From the NCBI GenBank assembly GCA_964247055.1, contig OZ176050.1, forward strand, positions 15,066,001 to 15,130,000: a stretch of DNA of 64,000 nucleotides, given 5' to 3'. A program made the translations under genes and the position numbers. Positions 15,401 to 26,600 of this stretch are shown piece by piece. The notes under the pieces are model-generated. The model saw only the letters and a program-made list of their open reading frames with translations, made no database searches and was not told the DNA's origin. How positions within the stretch are numbered: position 1 is the first letter of the stretch; each line of letters begins with the position of its first letter. The stretch is from Paragordius varius. Its lineage: Eukaryota; Nematomorpha.

Positions 15401-16153
15401 TGGTATGATAAATGTAGCAAGAAATTTTATTTTTAATTACAAACCATACCTAGTTCGTAATGACAAAAATATTTTATATGGATCAATTTTAATCATAGTT
15501 TTTCTGTTTTCGTTCGAAAAACATATTTGGGTTGTTATTAAATTACCAATGTTTGGGGTCAAGTTATTAAGTTTTTGACTATATTCCATGTGACTAGCAA
15601 AGACAGTTTTATCCGATGGAATCGACCATGCACCTTTTATAATGATCGGATTTTTATCTTCTTTTCCTTCCAATGGGTAAGTAGTAGATTCTTTCATGTC
15701 ATAAAAGTTTTTTGTTAAACAATCCTTAGCCAAATTATCAATATAAATGTTTCCATTTATATCATTTTCCACGTTTAGTTGGGCAATCAAATTCATCGGT
15801 TACAATCAATTCAGCTGGTTTGTTAAATATGTATTCACCTATGGAGGGAAGAATTAATGAAGTCTTATTACACCAAATATTTTAATATAAATCAGTAAAT
15901 GTATTTTTGGAATTAAAATCCTCTAAATCATAAAAATTATTTAGTAGCTTTTTAAAAACCAAAAATTATTTTTACCTCGTAACTGTTGATCTGGCAAATT
16001 GGTGTACAAAATGTCATCATAAATCTGAGTTAAATTATTACAAGTTTGAGATAATCGTTCAAGTTCGTCAAAATCAATCGTTGGGAATTGCGATTTTTCA
16101 GATTGGATAATTAGATTGTCTACCTTAATGGGTCCATCAACTAATATTTCACC

Positions 16154-16195
<42 letters not shown>

Positions 16196-19100
16196 AATGC
16201 CAAGTTTTCGATTACAGTTAAGTACTGGGTTTAAAATAATTTATCTACCGCTTTTATCAATATACTCATTAATTTCAAAATGCAAAATATTTGTTTAAAT
16301 AAAAAACATATGTGCACAAGTTCTTGACCGGTTTGATTATAGGCGGTTACACTCACGATAATATAATGTAATATACCTTCTACTAAAATATCTTTAGTAA
16401 TGTTTTGAGGATTAGATTTTTGTAGGATGGATCCCACACGTCTTTTCAAGTCATCTGTGTCATATTTACTCTCCTGTACAGACTTATAGAGCGATTTGAA
16501 TTCAAACATCAAACTATCCGATTGACGGGTAGGTTCGGGAACTTCTAAAATATATAAAAAAACAGCACTATAAACTGCACCGCTCCCCTAGCTCTCCTTA
16601 GTTTCCCACTAATTATACTTGTTATACAAAAACTGGTCAAATAATAATATTTTAAAGATAAAACGCAACCCAAAAATCTTTTGGTTAATTCTTTATATAC
16701 CATAATAAATATGATTGTGAAACATATATTTAAAAGATTTATCATTATAAATTTAATTTTTTTTAATAATTTAATTTATCATTCATTTTATGGAAAAAAC
16801 TTTCAGAGTGGCTAAATTGTAATTGAAACACGGGATGGAAGGAGCTTTCTTCATTGGCTGTATCTCTTACAGATGCTGCTACATATACGATATCCCCCAC
16901 CTGAATCATATTGATTTGGCTTAATTCGGGTATTTCATGGCCTATGTATTATAAACGAAATTTATTAATTGAGATTTTTATATTTAAGTTTTGAAACGAA
17001 AAAAATATTACGGTAAAAATTGGAATTATACGGACAAAACGTAAAAATATAAACGCAAATATTTTTATCTAAAAGACAACCATACTTTTTAAATCTTGAT
17101 TTTTACTTATAACTCATAGCTTAGAATGGCAAATTATATATAGGCGTAAAATGGTAACACAATCAATGAATGACATATTTTACGAGCGTTATTGAAAGGT
17201 GTTAATAACATTAATTAGGGTTTAAAAGGTTGGGGTTGTCTGAAAAAAAAAATTTGTCAATATATTTTTACATTTTGTCCGTATAATTGAATTTTCACTG
17301 TAAGTAATACCTTCTTCAGTCATGGTAGATATATCAGCATGTTCAATAAACTGCGAAAATAAATCTAGTTCCTGATCAATAGCCAGGTCTGCCATGTCTT
17401 CCATATATATTTTTAGGGTGGCCTAAAAACACACATTTGTTGAAAAATATTAACTCCGGTAGGATTATATAAAATTTATCCATTATGCATATAAAAAACC
17501 CAAAACATCTCATAACTATAAAAAACTTATTTAATATTCACAAGACCTTCAAGACAATTGGCTCTAAATCTTACAAATTTGACTTATGACCGAAAAATCA
17601 TACTTATTTGGAGTCTATAAATATCTTAAAACGTGTGTTCAGCCATAATTATCGGTATTATGGCCCTTAAAACAGCAATCAAAAAATAATATTTTGACCC
17701 TTTAGTTGATGAATACACCACACTGATATATACCTTTTTACTTTTTCTGTTTTTCCAAACTTACATTAACTTGATCCAATATAATGATACAAATCCGATG
17801 ATCCGGAGTAGTAAAATGAGCAGTTTGAACCGGTTTTCCGCCTTCAATACTTTGGTATTTAACAAATTGTTGACCATACATCCAACCCCAAACGTCAGTG
17901 TTTGTCTTACCTGCCTCATTGTTGCTAACTATGAGATAATGTACATCTTTGTGCACAATGTAGGATACGTCCGTAGGCCTATTCGTTTCCAACACTTGAA
18001 TTAATCGAGCCCGTTTGTTTTCTAAGCCATATATAATGTGTTGATAGATAGTAAAAGCGGAATCAAAAATTATTTTTAGTTTGGATAACTTTTATAAATT
18101 TGGTTAATTTATGCGATATTCTTATCACAATAGAGCGATAGGGCAGTTAAACCCTTTATCAAAAACATATTTCGAAATCTATAATGACATTCATATACTA
18201 AGATGTGAATATATTAAATGGGTGGCAAACTATATTTAAACTGTATATCTTGTCAAAAAAGTTTATAAAAAGTTATTAAGTTAATTTAACGAATGTGCAT
18301 ACCAAAATCCAAAATGTATAATGGCGATCCTACGCTAGAATCGCCATCCTTGTCCTGTTCTTGCAAAACAAACAAATAATAGACGCCATCGATGGTAAAA
18401 ACTTTATTTCGAATGGCATAACTGTATTCCCGTGATATAATTACATCCATATGTGCGTGGTCCCATTTGTAAATTCTGAAAAAAGTGAATGTCTCTTATA
18501 TATGCAATTTGCTTTCGAAAGTTTAAATCTAACCGTATAAAATTGAACAAAAAAATTGTTTATAACAAAAAGAGTATAGAAGGCATTTAATAAATCGATA
18601 TTCACAATTTAAGAGCTTCATTTTTTATTTTTCACCAGTAATAGAATTATAAAATGTGGCATTTAAACCCATAAGAAAACAAGAAAGTAAAAAGGAGATC
18701 ATTACACAAATTCAATCTTGTGTTTTTCACTTTCCATAATTTCCATGTTAGTTATGGCTAAAAAATTTTCGCCATCCTTGGAAAACAGTTCGAGATGAGC
18801 TGCCCCGTGAGTCGGCAAATTTCGAATGATTGATAATTTGGGAGTTTGCGTGCTTGGTGACAATGGTTCAAACAGGCAAAGGTAGGACGCAGATATCGAA
18901 TCCATTACAGTTTCCGCATTATAACGGATTATTGCCAAGTAGATGCGATCATGTAGTGTGTAACCCTATTATTGGAACATTTTAAGGATGGTCAACACAA
19001 ATGGCTTCGCGGGCCCCATTTTTTGTAAAGTAAATTGACCGGGGGTGGCATTCGCAAAAATGTATGGAAAACACATGTTTTATAAAATTTTAGACATAAG

Positions 19101-20356
19101 CAGTAAAAATTACAATTTATATGAACAATATTTGCAAGTTATTGCCAAAAATCTGGAAATACTTATTCAAAAAAATGTGTTACAAAATCAATTTTCCTTA
19201 TATTTTGTCAACTGTTGCATTTGAAATTTTTTGCTGTGTGCTGAAATATTTTGGAGGGCCCCCGGGTTGGACATCCTTACCTTAAAACAAAAGAAGAAAT
19301 TACTTTAATCTGATAAATATGTTCGATATTTTCAGACACAAGTTCTTGATAACTACTCGTAATGTGAGGATGAGCCATTGAATTTGATTCCACTTTAGAA
19401 TCCACATTGGTTTCAGTGTCAAGATTTAGCATTTTAGAAATCCAAACTGTCCGTTTACTCCATGTGAAAAGGAAAATGTCATTGGGAGTTTTAAGATGGC
19501 TCCAACCCACGGCCCCTGGATATTGGGGTCCATCCACAGAAACTATTCTTGTTACATGGAACTCCCCCTCTAAAAATGTGATTTATTTAAGTTATAAAAC
19601 ACACTAGAATATTTTAGTTTTTTGCGGTTCTTTAGTTGAAATCAAGAGTTTAGTTTAATGTGGAATAATATTTTGGGGATGTGTTTTAGTAATTAATGAT
19701 AAAAACATTAAATTATACAGCAGTAAAAAAAAAATTTTTTTAAAAAGATAACTTTTTTTTGAAATTAAAATCGTTGTTTAAAACAGCAAGGTATGGTATA
19801 GAGAAGTAAATTGGTAACACAATTATTTATTAATTTTACAATTGGAATTTAGTATATTGTAAGGAACTAAGGGTTAAAAAAGTATTGTCTACTTAAAAAA
19901 TTGTCTTTATATTTATACTTTTTGTCCGTATAATTTCAATTTTTATTGTATATTTTACAAATAAGTATATATAACTAGAAAATCTAAGATTTTAAAAGTA
20001 GGAGAAAAATAATTTTTTATATTTTTACGTTGTGTCTGCATAATTTCAATTTTCACTTGTAAAAATAATTAACAAATGGCCCACTAAAATATATTGGATT
20101 TTAACGGGTTCTTTAGTCAAAATCATGAGTTTAACTTGAAACTGAAGAGATGTATTTAGTATTAAATGGTCAAAAACCTATTAAACATTTAATATTATGC
20201 ATAAAACAATCGTTAATTATTAAAAAATATTAAAAAACCTGAATAATCTGTCTTTTCTTCTGCATTGCTATGGGCGAAACAGCAAAGTAGTATAAGAAAG
20301 TTGAGACAAAAAGAATAAATCTTTGATTGGCCGAAATAATAAGCCAGTTTTATCAT
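447..20356 (-). CDS. Large secreted EAR/EPTP-repeat protein with NG-D-L repeats and mucin-like tail (about 32 exons)
   Basis: Exon 1 (20239-20356) starts with a signal peptide, MIKLAYYFGQ then a hydrophobic run SFCLNFLILLCCFAHSNA. Exons 19305-19569, 18706-18965, 18303-18475 and 17765-18021 encode EAR/EPTP-like units (for example HKDVHYLIVSNNEAG, VFTIDGVYYLFVLQEQDKDG), as do exons near 5590-5829 and 4890-5360. Next come exons 17311-17422, 16801-16941, 16377-16544, 15976-16152, 15450-15838, 14792-15005, 14362-14540, 14041-14283, 13594-13862, 12893-13168, 12471-12630, 11240-12151, 10793-10930, 10546-10704 and 7955-8524. They carry a repeating pattern of beta-strand-like stretches with NGIDL, NGVNL or NGLDL signatures. 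Thr/Ser-rich exons near 3741-4560, 3046-3422, 1650-1760 and 447-1005 look like a mucin stalk; stop at 447-449. EAR repeats are beta-propeller blades in LGI and TSPEAR. The architecture suggests an extracellular matrix or eggshell-type protein; the exact family is not recognised. Frame slips occur near 863-868, 11808-11813, 14480-14495 and 15785-15800, so it may be error-containing or decaying. Splice phases agree for most exons. Confidence 0.65.
4580..4865. mobile_element. TA-flanked palindromic MITE ('CAGTAAAAATTG' family), copy
   Basis: The left arm has CAGTAAAAACT then CGTAAAAATATAAAGACAAA; the right arm is its reverse complement (TTCGTTTTGTCCGTAT..TTCAATTTTTCCC). It lies between EAR-gene exons. 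Confidence 0.7.
5868..6115. mobile_element. Palindromic MITE, copy
   Basis: Starts CAGTAAAAATTGAAATTAT, ends AATTTAATTTTTACTG, flanked by TA on both sides. Confidence 0.75.
7184..7450. mobile_element. Palindromic MITE filling a host intron
   Basis: CAGTAAAAATAATTATAC ... TTTATTTTTTACTG with TA either side. It makes up nearly all of the intron 7166-7464 of the EAR gene. Confidence 0.78.
8566..10060. mobile_element. Element of tandem ~320-bp units, copy 1 (three units)
   Basis: Starts CTAGCGTATCGTGCTGC, followed by a perfect hairpin GAAGTCC-TTC-GGACTTC. The units are marked by ACCGGTAGACCCCTACCC (8913), ACGGGTAGCTCCCTACCC (9233) and GCGGGTAGCGCCTTACCC (9556). The right end is CCACTTTCCATTTTTATAAA and a TA run. 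Read on the minus strand, the terminus ...GCTAG followed by T, with a hairpin nearby, resembles a Helitron 3' end, but no replication-initiator or helicase gene is present. Confidence 0.6.
10988..11222. mobile_element. Diverged palindromic MITE
   Basis: Shares AAGGACAAAACGTGAAAAC, AAAGACAAATATTTTTTTAA and GACAACCATAC with the family, and a matching right arm near 11180-11222. The ends are eroded. Confidence 0.6.
12205..12456. mobile_element. Palindromic MITE, copy
   Basis: CAGTAAAAATTGAAATTGTA at the left. The right arm (TTTGTCTTTATTACGTTTATTC) is partly degraded and lies next to the exon 12471-12630. Confidence 0.65.
15200..15385. mobile_element. hAT-type MITE, 186 bp
   Basis: Ends CAGAGGTGTCCA and TGGACACCCCTG are inverted repeats. 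The flanks 15192-15199 and 15386-15393 are both GTTTAGTA, a perfect 8-bp duplication as hAT transposases make. It sits in an EAR-gene intron. Confidence 0.88.
16150..16192. repeat. (TA)n microsatellite
   Basis: Alternating TA run in an EAR-gene intron. Similar runs lie at 10048-10075, 41918-41936, 52241-52271 and 53442-53460. Confidence 0.8.
17011..17300. mobile_element. Palindromic MITE, near-complete copy (290 bp)
   Basis: CGGTAAAAATTGGAATTATA ... GTATAATTGAATTTTCACTG, flanked by TA; centre with the family's AATCAATGAATGACATATTT-type spacer. It ends 10 bp from the exon 17311-17422. Confidence 0.8.
18986..19277. repeat. hAT-like repeat, related to the GTGTCCAAC family
   Basis: GATGGTCAACAC and GGTTGGACATC ends, with GCGGGCCCC and GGGCCCCCGGG inside. 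Confidence 0.5.
19718..19948. mobile_element. Palindromic MITE, copy
   Basis: The right arm TTTTGTCCGTATAATTTCAA..TTTTATTG is intact; the left arm is shortened. A second right-arm fragment follows at 20000-20058. Lies in the first intron of the EAR gene. Confidence 0.6.
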
Positions 20357-21002
20357 GGTTTTATTTAATAACTTTGAGTTGAATGAACCTCAGAATATAG
20401 TTTCATTAGAAAATTAATAAAGAATTAAGAAGAAAGAATAAGCAAAAAAGTGTAAATTAAATTGTTTATTTCAACCTATGTTTCACAATAGTTGGCGACA
20501 TAAATTGTTTGTAAATGCTAATATATGGCTTTTAATGTTTGAAAACCATGATTGATACATAGGTAACACTCTATTAGTGTACCAGATATAAATTTGCAGA
20601 AATATTACTGTTAAACATCGCGAATATTTTTTAATTTTATATCATGTACGTTTAAGATGTTGATATGAAATCGTATTTAAATAGCCTAAAACATAGTGTA
20701 CTTTCTAATATTTAAATATACAAGTAAATCCCATATATTCAGGTTCGTTATCATTATTTTGCGAATAATCAAGAGGATTATTAAGCAAAAATGTTTAAAT
20801 TTTATTTAAGTCATTAAAAATTCATATTCCTTCGATATTAAACGATTAAGTAAATAATTAAATTATTTAAATTCCTCAATTTGAGTTAAATATTTTTTTA
20901 ATTTTAATTTAGCCATAAACAGCAATGTGAACCTAAACAAAAATTTAACATACATAATATAATATATAAATTTAAATTAATTTATTAAAAATATATCCTA
21001 CG
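20357..21002. other. Intergenic, no gene seen
   Basis: AT-rich DNA upstream of the EAR gene start; must hold its promoter. No recognisable motif. Confidence 0.5.
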
Positions 21003-22745
21003 CTATTTGAAAAAAGAACTTAACAAAATCGTGATCCATATATGTGGATTATTTCGAAACAATATTTGATGATTATGATGTCATAGGATTTTCAAAACTG
21101 TGCATAAATACTAATATATTGTTTACTGGTGCAGAGGCCCTTATTAAAGGCTAACGGAAAAAACCGCTATAAAATTTTTTATCTTTTTCTGGGTATTATT
21201 TAAGGCCTTTATTGAACTAATATGGTTTCTTAAGTTTTTTGGGAATCAGCTCCAAAACCACACCCTATTTGTATGGCGTCTCAGTTACCGGTAGACCCCT
21301 ACCCATAAATCTATATGGAAAAAGCGCTAAGTTAAATTTATTGCCTTTATAGGGAACATATTTACAGTCATTTTTGAGACAATCGTTTCATGGGTTATTC
21401 GATAAAATACAAAAACACTAATTTATCGTTATATTATGGCGTATTTTTAGGGCATAAAGGCCCTTAATTAACCGCTAATAAAAAAACGCCTGACCTTTAA
21501 CCTAGCAGGTAATATTTCGAGCTTTTAATGCGCTCATATGACTTTATAAATTTTCTGTAAATTAGCTCCAAAACAAAGTAATTTCTATATAGAGGAATTT
21601 TTGGCAGGTAGCTCCTTACCCAGGGGCAGGTATAAAAAAGGTGTTGGAATTATGCCTTTATATGCGGAATTTCTGGAATTATCATGGATTCCACATGTTT
21701 CTAAAGGGCTTGGAAATATGCTTCAAAACTAAAAAATTGTTTTATGTCGGCGCATTTTTCAGAACGTAAAGGGCTTACCTAACGGTTAATTTAAAAAACC
21801 GCTGGATTTAAATTTTTGTGTTTTTACGGGTAATATTTTAGGCCTTTATTAAACTGATATGGATGAGAAGTTTTCTGAAATTATTTCTAAAAACGCAATT
21901 TGGATATGGTGGCTCAGTTTTAGACGGGTGGCTACCTACCCAGAGGCTGATAAAAAACGCTTGATTAAAATTAATGCCTTTTTTACGAAGAAGACCTGGA
22001 ATAATGATTAATTCCATATACTTTCATTAGTTTTTGGAAAAATTGCCTTAAAACTAAAAAATCATTCTTTAGTGGCGCATTTTTCAGGCGTGAAAGGCAT
22101 AATTAAGGGCTAGTTTTGAAAAACCGTTACCTAAATTTTTGCGTCGTTACGGGTAATATTTTAAGCACCTATTGAATATATGGGCTGATAAATTTTGTGA
22201 AATTTAGCCCCATTGGCAGGCTATTTTGATATGGGCTTTAGCGGGTGTTACCTTACCCAGCAGCCAATATAAAAAAAACGCACGACTAAAATTTTTGCCT
22301 TTTAACAGGGAACATCTGGAATCCTCATTTACGGTCTCATACCATGGGCAAAAAATACATTCAAAAAATTTTTTGTGGACTTTTTTTTGAAAAAAATGGC
22401 ATTTTAGCGGGGAGTGGGTAAAAAGAGGGCTTAGATCAAAAAAGCGAACCGACTATGTTCGGCGCAATCGACAAAATGTAAAATAAAATTATATTTGAAA
22501 ACAAATGGTCGAAAACGTTTCCCGAAAAATTGTCTCAAAGAGACGATTTTTGTGGACTTGAGTTTACGAAAAAACCGTTTTTTACACGAGGTGGGCCCGA
22601 ACTGTGGGTTTAATTCAGAAAAAGGGCGAAGCTATTGTCGGGGCATTCATTAATGATTATATTTTTTCGACATTTGGATTTGAATGGGTCTACCGGTTTT
22701 CCGGAAACAGATCACAAAGCCACCACTTTCCATTTTTATAAATAT
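21003..22745. mobile_element. Element of tandem ~320-bp units, copy 2 (four units)
   Basis: Same order of blocks as copy 1, with unit markers near 21290, 21607, 21915 and 22236. It shares the left GTGATCCATATATGTGGATT block and the right CCACTTTCCATTTTTATAAA end. Intergenic between the EAR gene and the semaphorin. Confidence 0.6.
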
Positions 22746-23087
22746 ATGGATATCAACATTATATTTTTTTATAGTAGTGAATTATAAAGACACAGAAATG
22801 ACGATTAAACAATATTATTCTAAAATAAGTTGAAGATGTGCATTTTTCAAAAAATATTTTTTGATGTCTGAATCAGGGGTAAAAAATTGATGATTATATA
22901 TTCTGATAGATACATTAATGAGACTTTTGATTTAGGGACAAACTAGTGGTATATAAAAGTTATTGCACTTTTGTGGTATTTGCTAGATATCAGAGAATGA
23001 ATGTGGCCTCGTTTTGCTAAATAAATTTTTTTGGTAAAAATGAAATGCTTCATACCATAAATATTACTAAAATATTATATAAACCAG

Positions 23088-23391
23088 GAGTGTTCAACAC
23101 GCGTCCGACGAAAATTTTGGAAGATTTCCAAATGACGAAAAACATAATACGCAAATCTAATTGCTAGTTATTATATAATTTTATATTAAAATTGTTACTT
23201 TAACGATTTCTGAATATTTCCAAATTTGGGGAACGAAATAAAAATTGGAAAAAAATAGTACTCATATTAAGTTGGTAATTTTGCAATTTTATATGTTTCT
23301 AATAAATTAATCGGTTTATTTTTCGAACTTCGACCGACGCTATTTTTTGGTCAGGACGGCCTGCGGACTTGTTTTGGGCATCTCTGGTTTA
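23088..23391. repeat. hAT-like repeat, GTGTCCAAC family, diverged
   Basis: Begins CCAGGAGTGTTCAACACGCG, ends GACGGCCTGCGGAC..GGGCATCTCTGG; intergenic. Confidence 0.5.
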
Positions 23392-23628
23392 TATGTTTAA
23401 AATTCATTCATAAATTATAGCGTTGATAATTATAAAACTCTCCATATAAAAATAGTTATTTATTAGACAATAATATAAAAAATGACTATGAAGTTTGGAA
23501 TTTAATTTCTGTAATTTCTAATAAATGCATAATTATATATTTTTGAAAAAATCCAATATATTATTTTATCGTAAATTTAGTTATTTAAATAATGTTATGA
23601 CTTAAAGATATTTCCAAAGTTTCGCATC

Positions 23629-26600
23629 TTATTCATCATATCCACTGGGACTTAGAATGGAGTGGTTAGGTGGTCGATTTTTGTCATAATTTTTGAATGA
23701 AGCCTCCTTTTTCAAAGGTTTATTTGGCAAGTTTAACCCAAAAACGGGGTCTTTTCTATTATTTTTCCTTGATTTTGTGTTCGTCGCCATATATTGATTT
23801 GGATTGATTGTTTGAGCAAAGGATGAATTTGTTTCCCGAATCGAAAAACTTCGAGCCACACTTTTACTTTTTGATGGGGGAAGGGGTTTTTTATTCAAAG
23901 TGTTATATGGATTATTGACAGATAGCACGTGTGTCAATGGATAATACATTACATTCTCGTTATGTTTATTGGATATGAGATTAGAGCCGGCAGTATATAT
24001 ATTATTTGAGTTTTGCTTCTGTAAGAGTACAGCAGAATAATTTGTGGGTCGAATTTGATTAGTTTCATGATTGCCGGCATGTATAAGTGTGTTATAAGAT
24101 GGAGGTTCACCCTTACTTCCCTCAGCCAGTGTTCGGTCCTTGGGATATTCAATGACAGATTGAAACATCAGCTGATTATTAAGTGGACTTTCATTATTTT
24201 GAACCTTGGTGGCCAAGCTATATGGCATGTAAGTATTTTCCCGCCGCACTAATAAATCATTGATGTCTAAAGATGGCTTAGCAACAATTCTTTTGTCGGA
24301 TTGTCTGCCATATATAGAGCTTTTTTGGTCAAAATTTACGGTTTCAGTGTTTGTTGAGTCTTCTATCTTTTCGCCCCCACAATCATGGCATAAGGGAGGC
24401 GAGTGGGAGTTATTTCTGCTGAGATCAATGTTAAAATTTTGTTTTTCTGATTCGTGGTTGTTTACCGTTTTAAAATCTAAATTTCGTTCATAGATATGCT
24501 GTTGATTCAGTTTAAATTCATACATATTACAGACACAATCTTTGCCATCCTTGTTAGCCGTATATGTAGATGTATTACTAAAGTTTGGTTTTTTGGCTTT
24601 GTGACATCGTTCACAGGATGGCATAGTACGGGTTGTGTGATCACAAAAATCTACAAAAACAGAAGAATCATTCCCATTCATTCCATCACTTTTAACGCTT
24701 CCGTTTCGATGATTGAGACCGCCCAAAAGCAAAGTGTCCGATAATTGGGAAACTTTGTGGGTGCGATTCGTTCCTCGGAGTAATCCGTTATGATTCAATT
24801 GCAAGTTTTGGAAAAGGGCCGATGGGAAAAAGAATTTGTTAAGCAGGCCAGGCGAATCTACCGAACTGGAAGATGATTTTCTTAAACTGCTTGCACGAGA
24901 GGACGATCCATACCGTCGTTGAATTCGCATTAAAACGGCAAATATGATTATTGTCAGCATTATTCCTCCAACGAAAGAGATGACACATCCTATCATGAGT
25001 TGAGACCAGTTAACCCAATTCTTATCTGATAATTTTTCCTTCGTCCTCTGTAAACCCATAATTTTAAGGGGATTATCATTACCCAAACTGTTAAATCGTC
25101 CTTCCGTGGGATTATCTTTAGCAGCCAAGTTTGTTGCTGAAGTAAAGAGATGGTTTGATTTGTCATCGAAAACTCGAAATCTCTCATCGGTTTTGAGTAA
25201 AGAGCTCTGCTTATCTTGAAACAGTGAGTCATGGTAATCTGGATTATAATAAAAAGATTATATTTGATGAGGCAAATAAATTTAAAGTTTAACTTCGTAC
25301 TATAATGTAGGTAATATACCGTTTATCTGAAAACAATCACCCATGGATGTTTCTCCATTCCAGTCCACATTAACTGTTTGCGCTAGATTCTGACAAGCAA
25401 ATTTTCTCAAATAAAGTTTTGGTGTAATTATTAGGGCCATATTAGTAGAGTTATCATATAAAAGTTTTTGTTTTGGCAAATTTAGTTCGCAAAAGGCCTC
25501 ATATTTCGTCCCATAAATGTAATCAACTAAATGGTTATAATTGGAGGTTGTTTTAGCTTTTATGAACAGATCAGCGACATCGATTTCAGGGTTTTTTCGA
25601 TGAAACTCCTGCAACTTCAAAGTGAGTTCGGCCAAATTTACTGCATTTCTTTCCACCCATGGACTCCACACTTTTCCAGCTAAAATATAAATAAAATTTA
25701 TAATACCTTTTTTCTTACTTTTTTATAATATTATACAGTAAAATTTAGAAAGAGAAAGGACGTAAAATAATTTAAGTTTTTTAACATGTATAGAGTTGCA
25801 AATTATTTTATTAACCATATTTTCACCAAATTTTTATATGCAGTGGCTATAAAAATTGGGATTGAAAAGACAAAACGCAAAAACTAAAAAATTTTCAAAA
25901 CAATCACATCTTTTTAATTGTTTTATTTTAACATATCGTTTTGGATATTAATTTTAAATTGTGAAAATATATATTTTATGTGAAAATAATTGAGGTAATA
26001 GTAGTCTTTCAAAAAAATATTTGTCTTTTTGTTTTTGTGCTTTGTCTTTATAATTTAAATATTTACTGTATGTTGAATACGCGGCTATATATATTAAGAT
26101 TCTCCCTTAAAATCTCAAATAAAAATCTCTAATGAAATGGGATCTTTAGTTTATTTTTTAAAAAAAATTGCATTTGCACAAAACTATTAACCTTATCATA
26201 TTAATTAAATTCGTGCATATATATACTTGTAGTCAACATATCACGTCCATTAGGCGCATCACAAAATCGTATATCAAGCGGTGAACCAACACAATAATGT
26301 TTCAAGTCTTTATCATTTTGATTTAAACATTGGCGAGAACGGATTTGAAATAATATTTCTGTCGTCGTGGTTTTATTATTTGAAAAATGTTTCGATTGAT
26401 TGGAATGACAAGAGGGCCCCCAGTTTGTCCATTGAGACCAATGAATTAATTCGGTTGTTCCACTTTTCACTACAAATAAATGAAAAAAAATCAAGCATAA
26501 AATATCAATATAAACTTTTCCAATTTTAACTCTTTGTACCTGTACAAGCATAATAAAAAATATATCTTTTATAACTAAAAATGATTATAGGTTTTTGTGT

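Noticed and set aside
19283-19305. 23-nt GT..AG interval after IYQIK in the EAR gene
   Set aside because: The following bases belong to a hAT-like repeat. Splicing to 18965 in the same phase continues the protein.
23088-23392. 8-bp flanks of the hAT-like repeat as a target duplication
   Set aside because: The flanks ATATAAAC and GTTTATAT are inverted, not direct, so they are part of the repeat and not a duplication.
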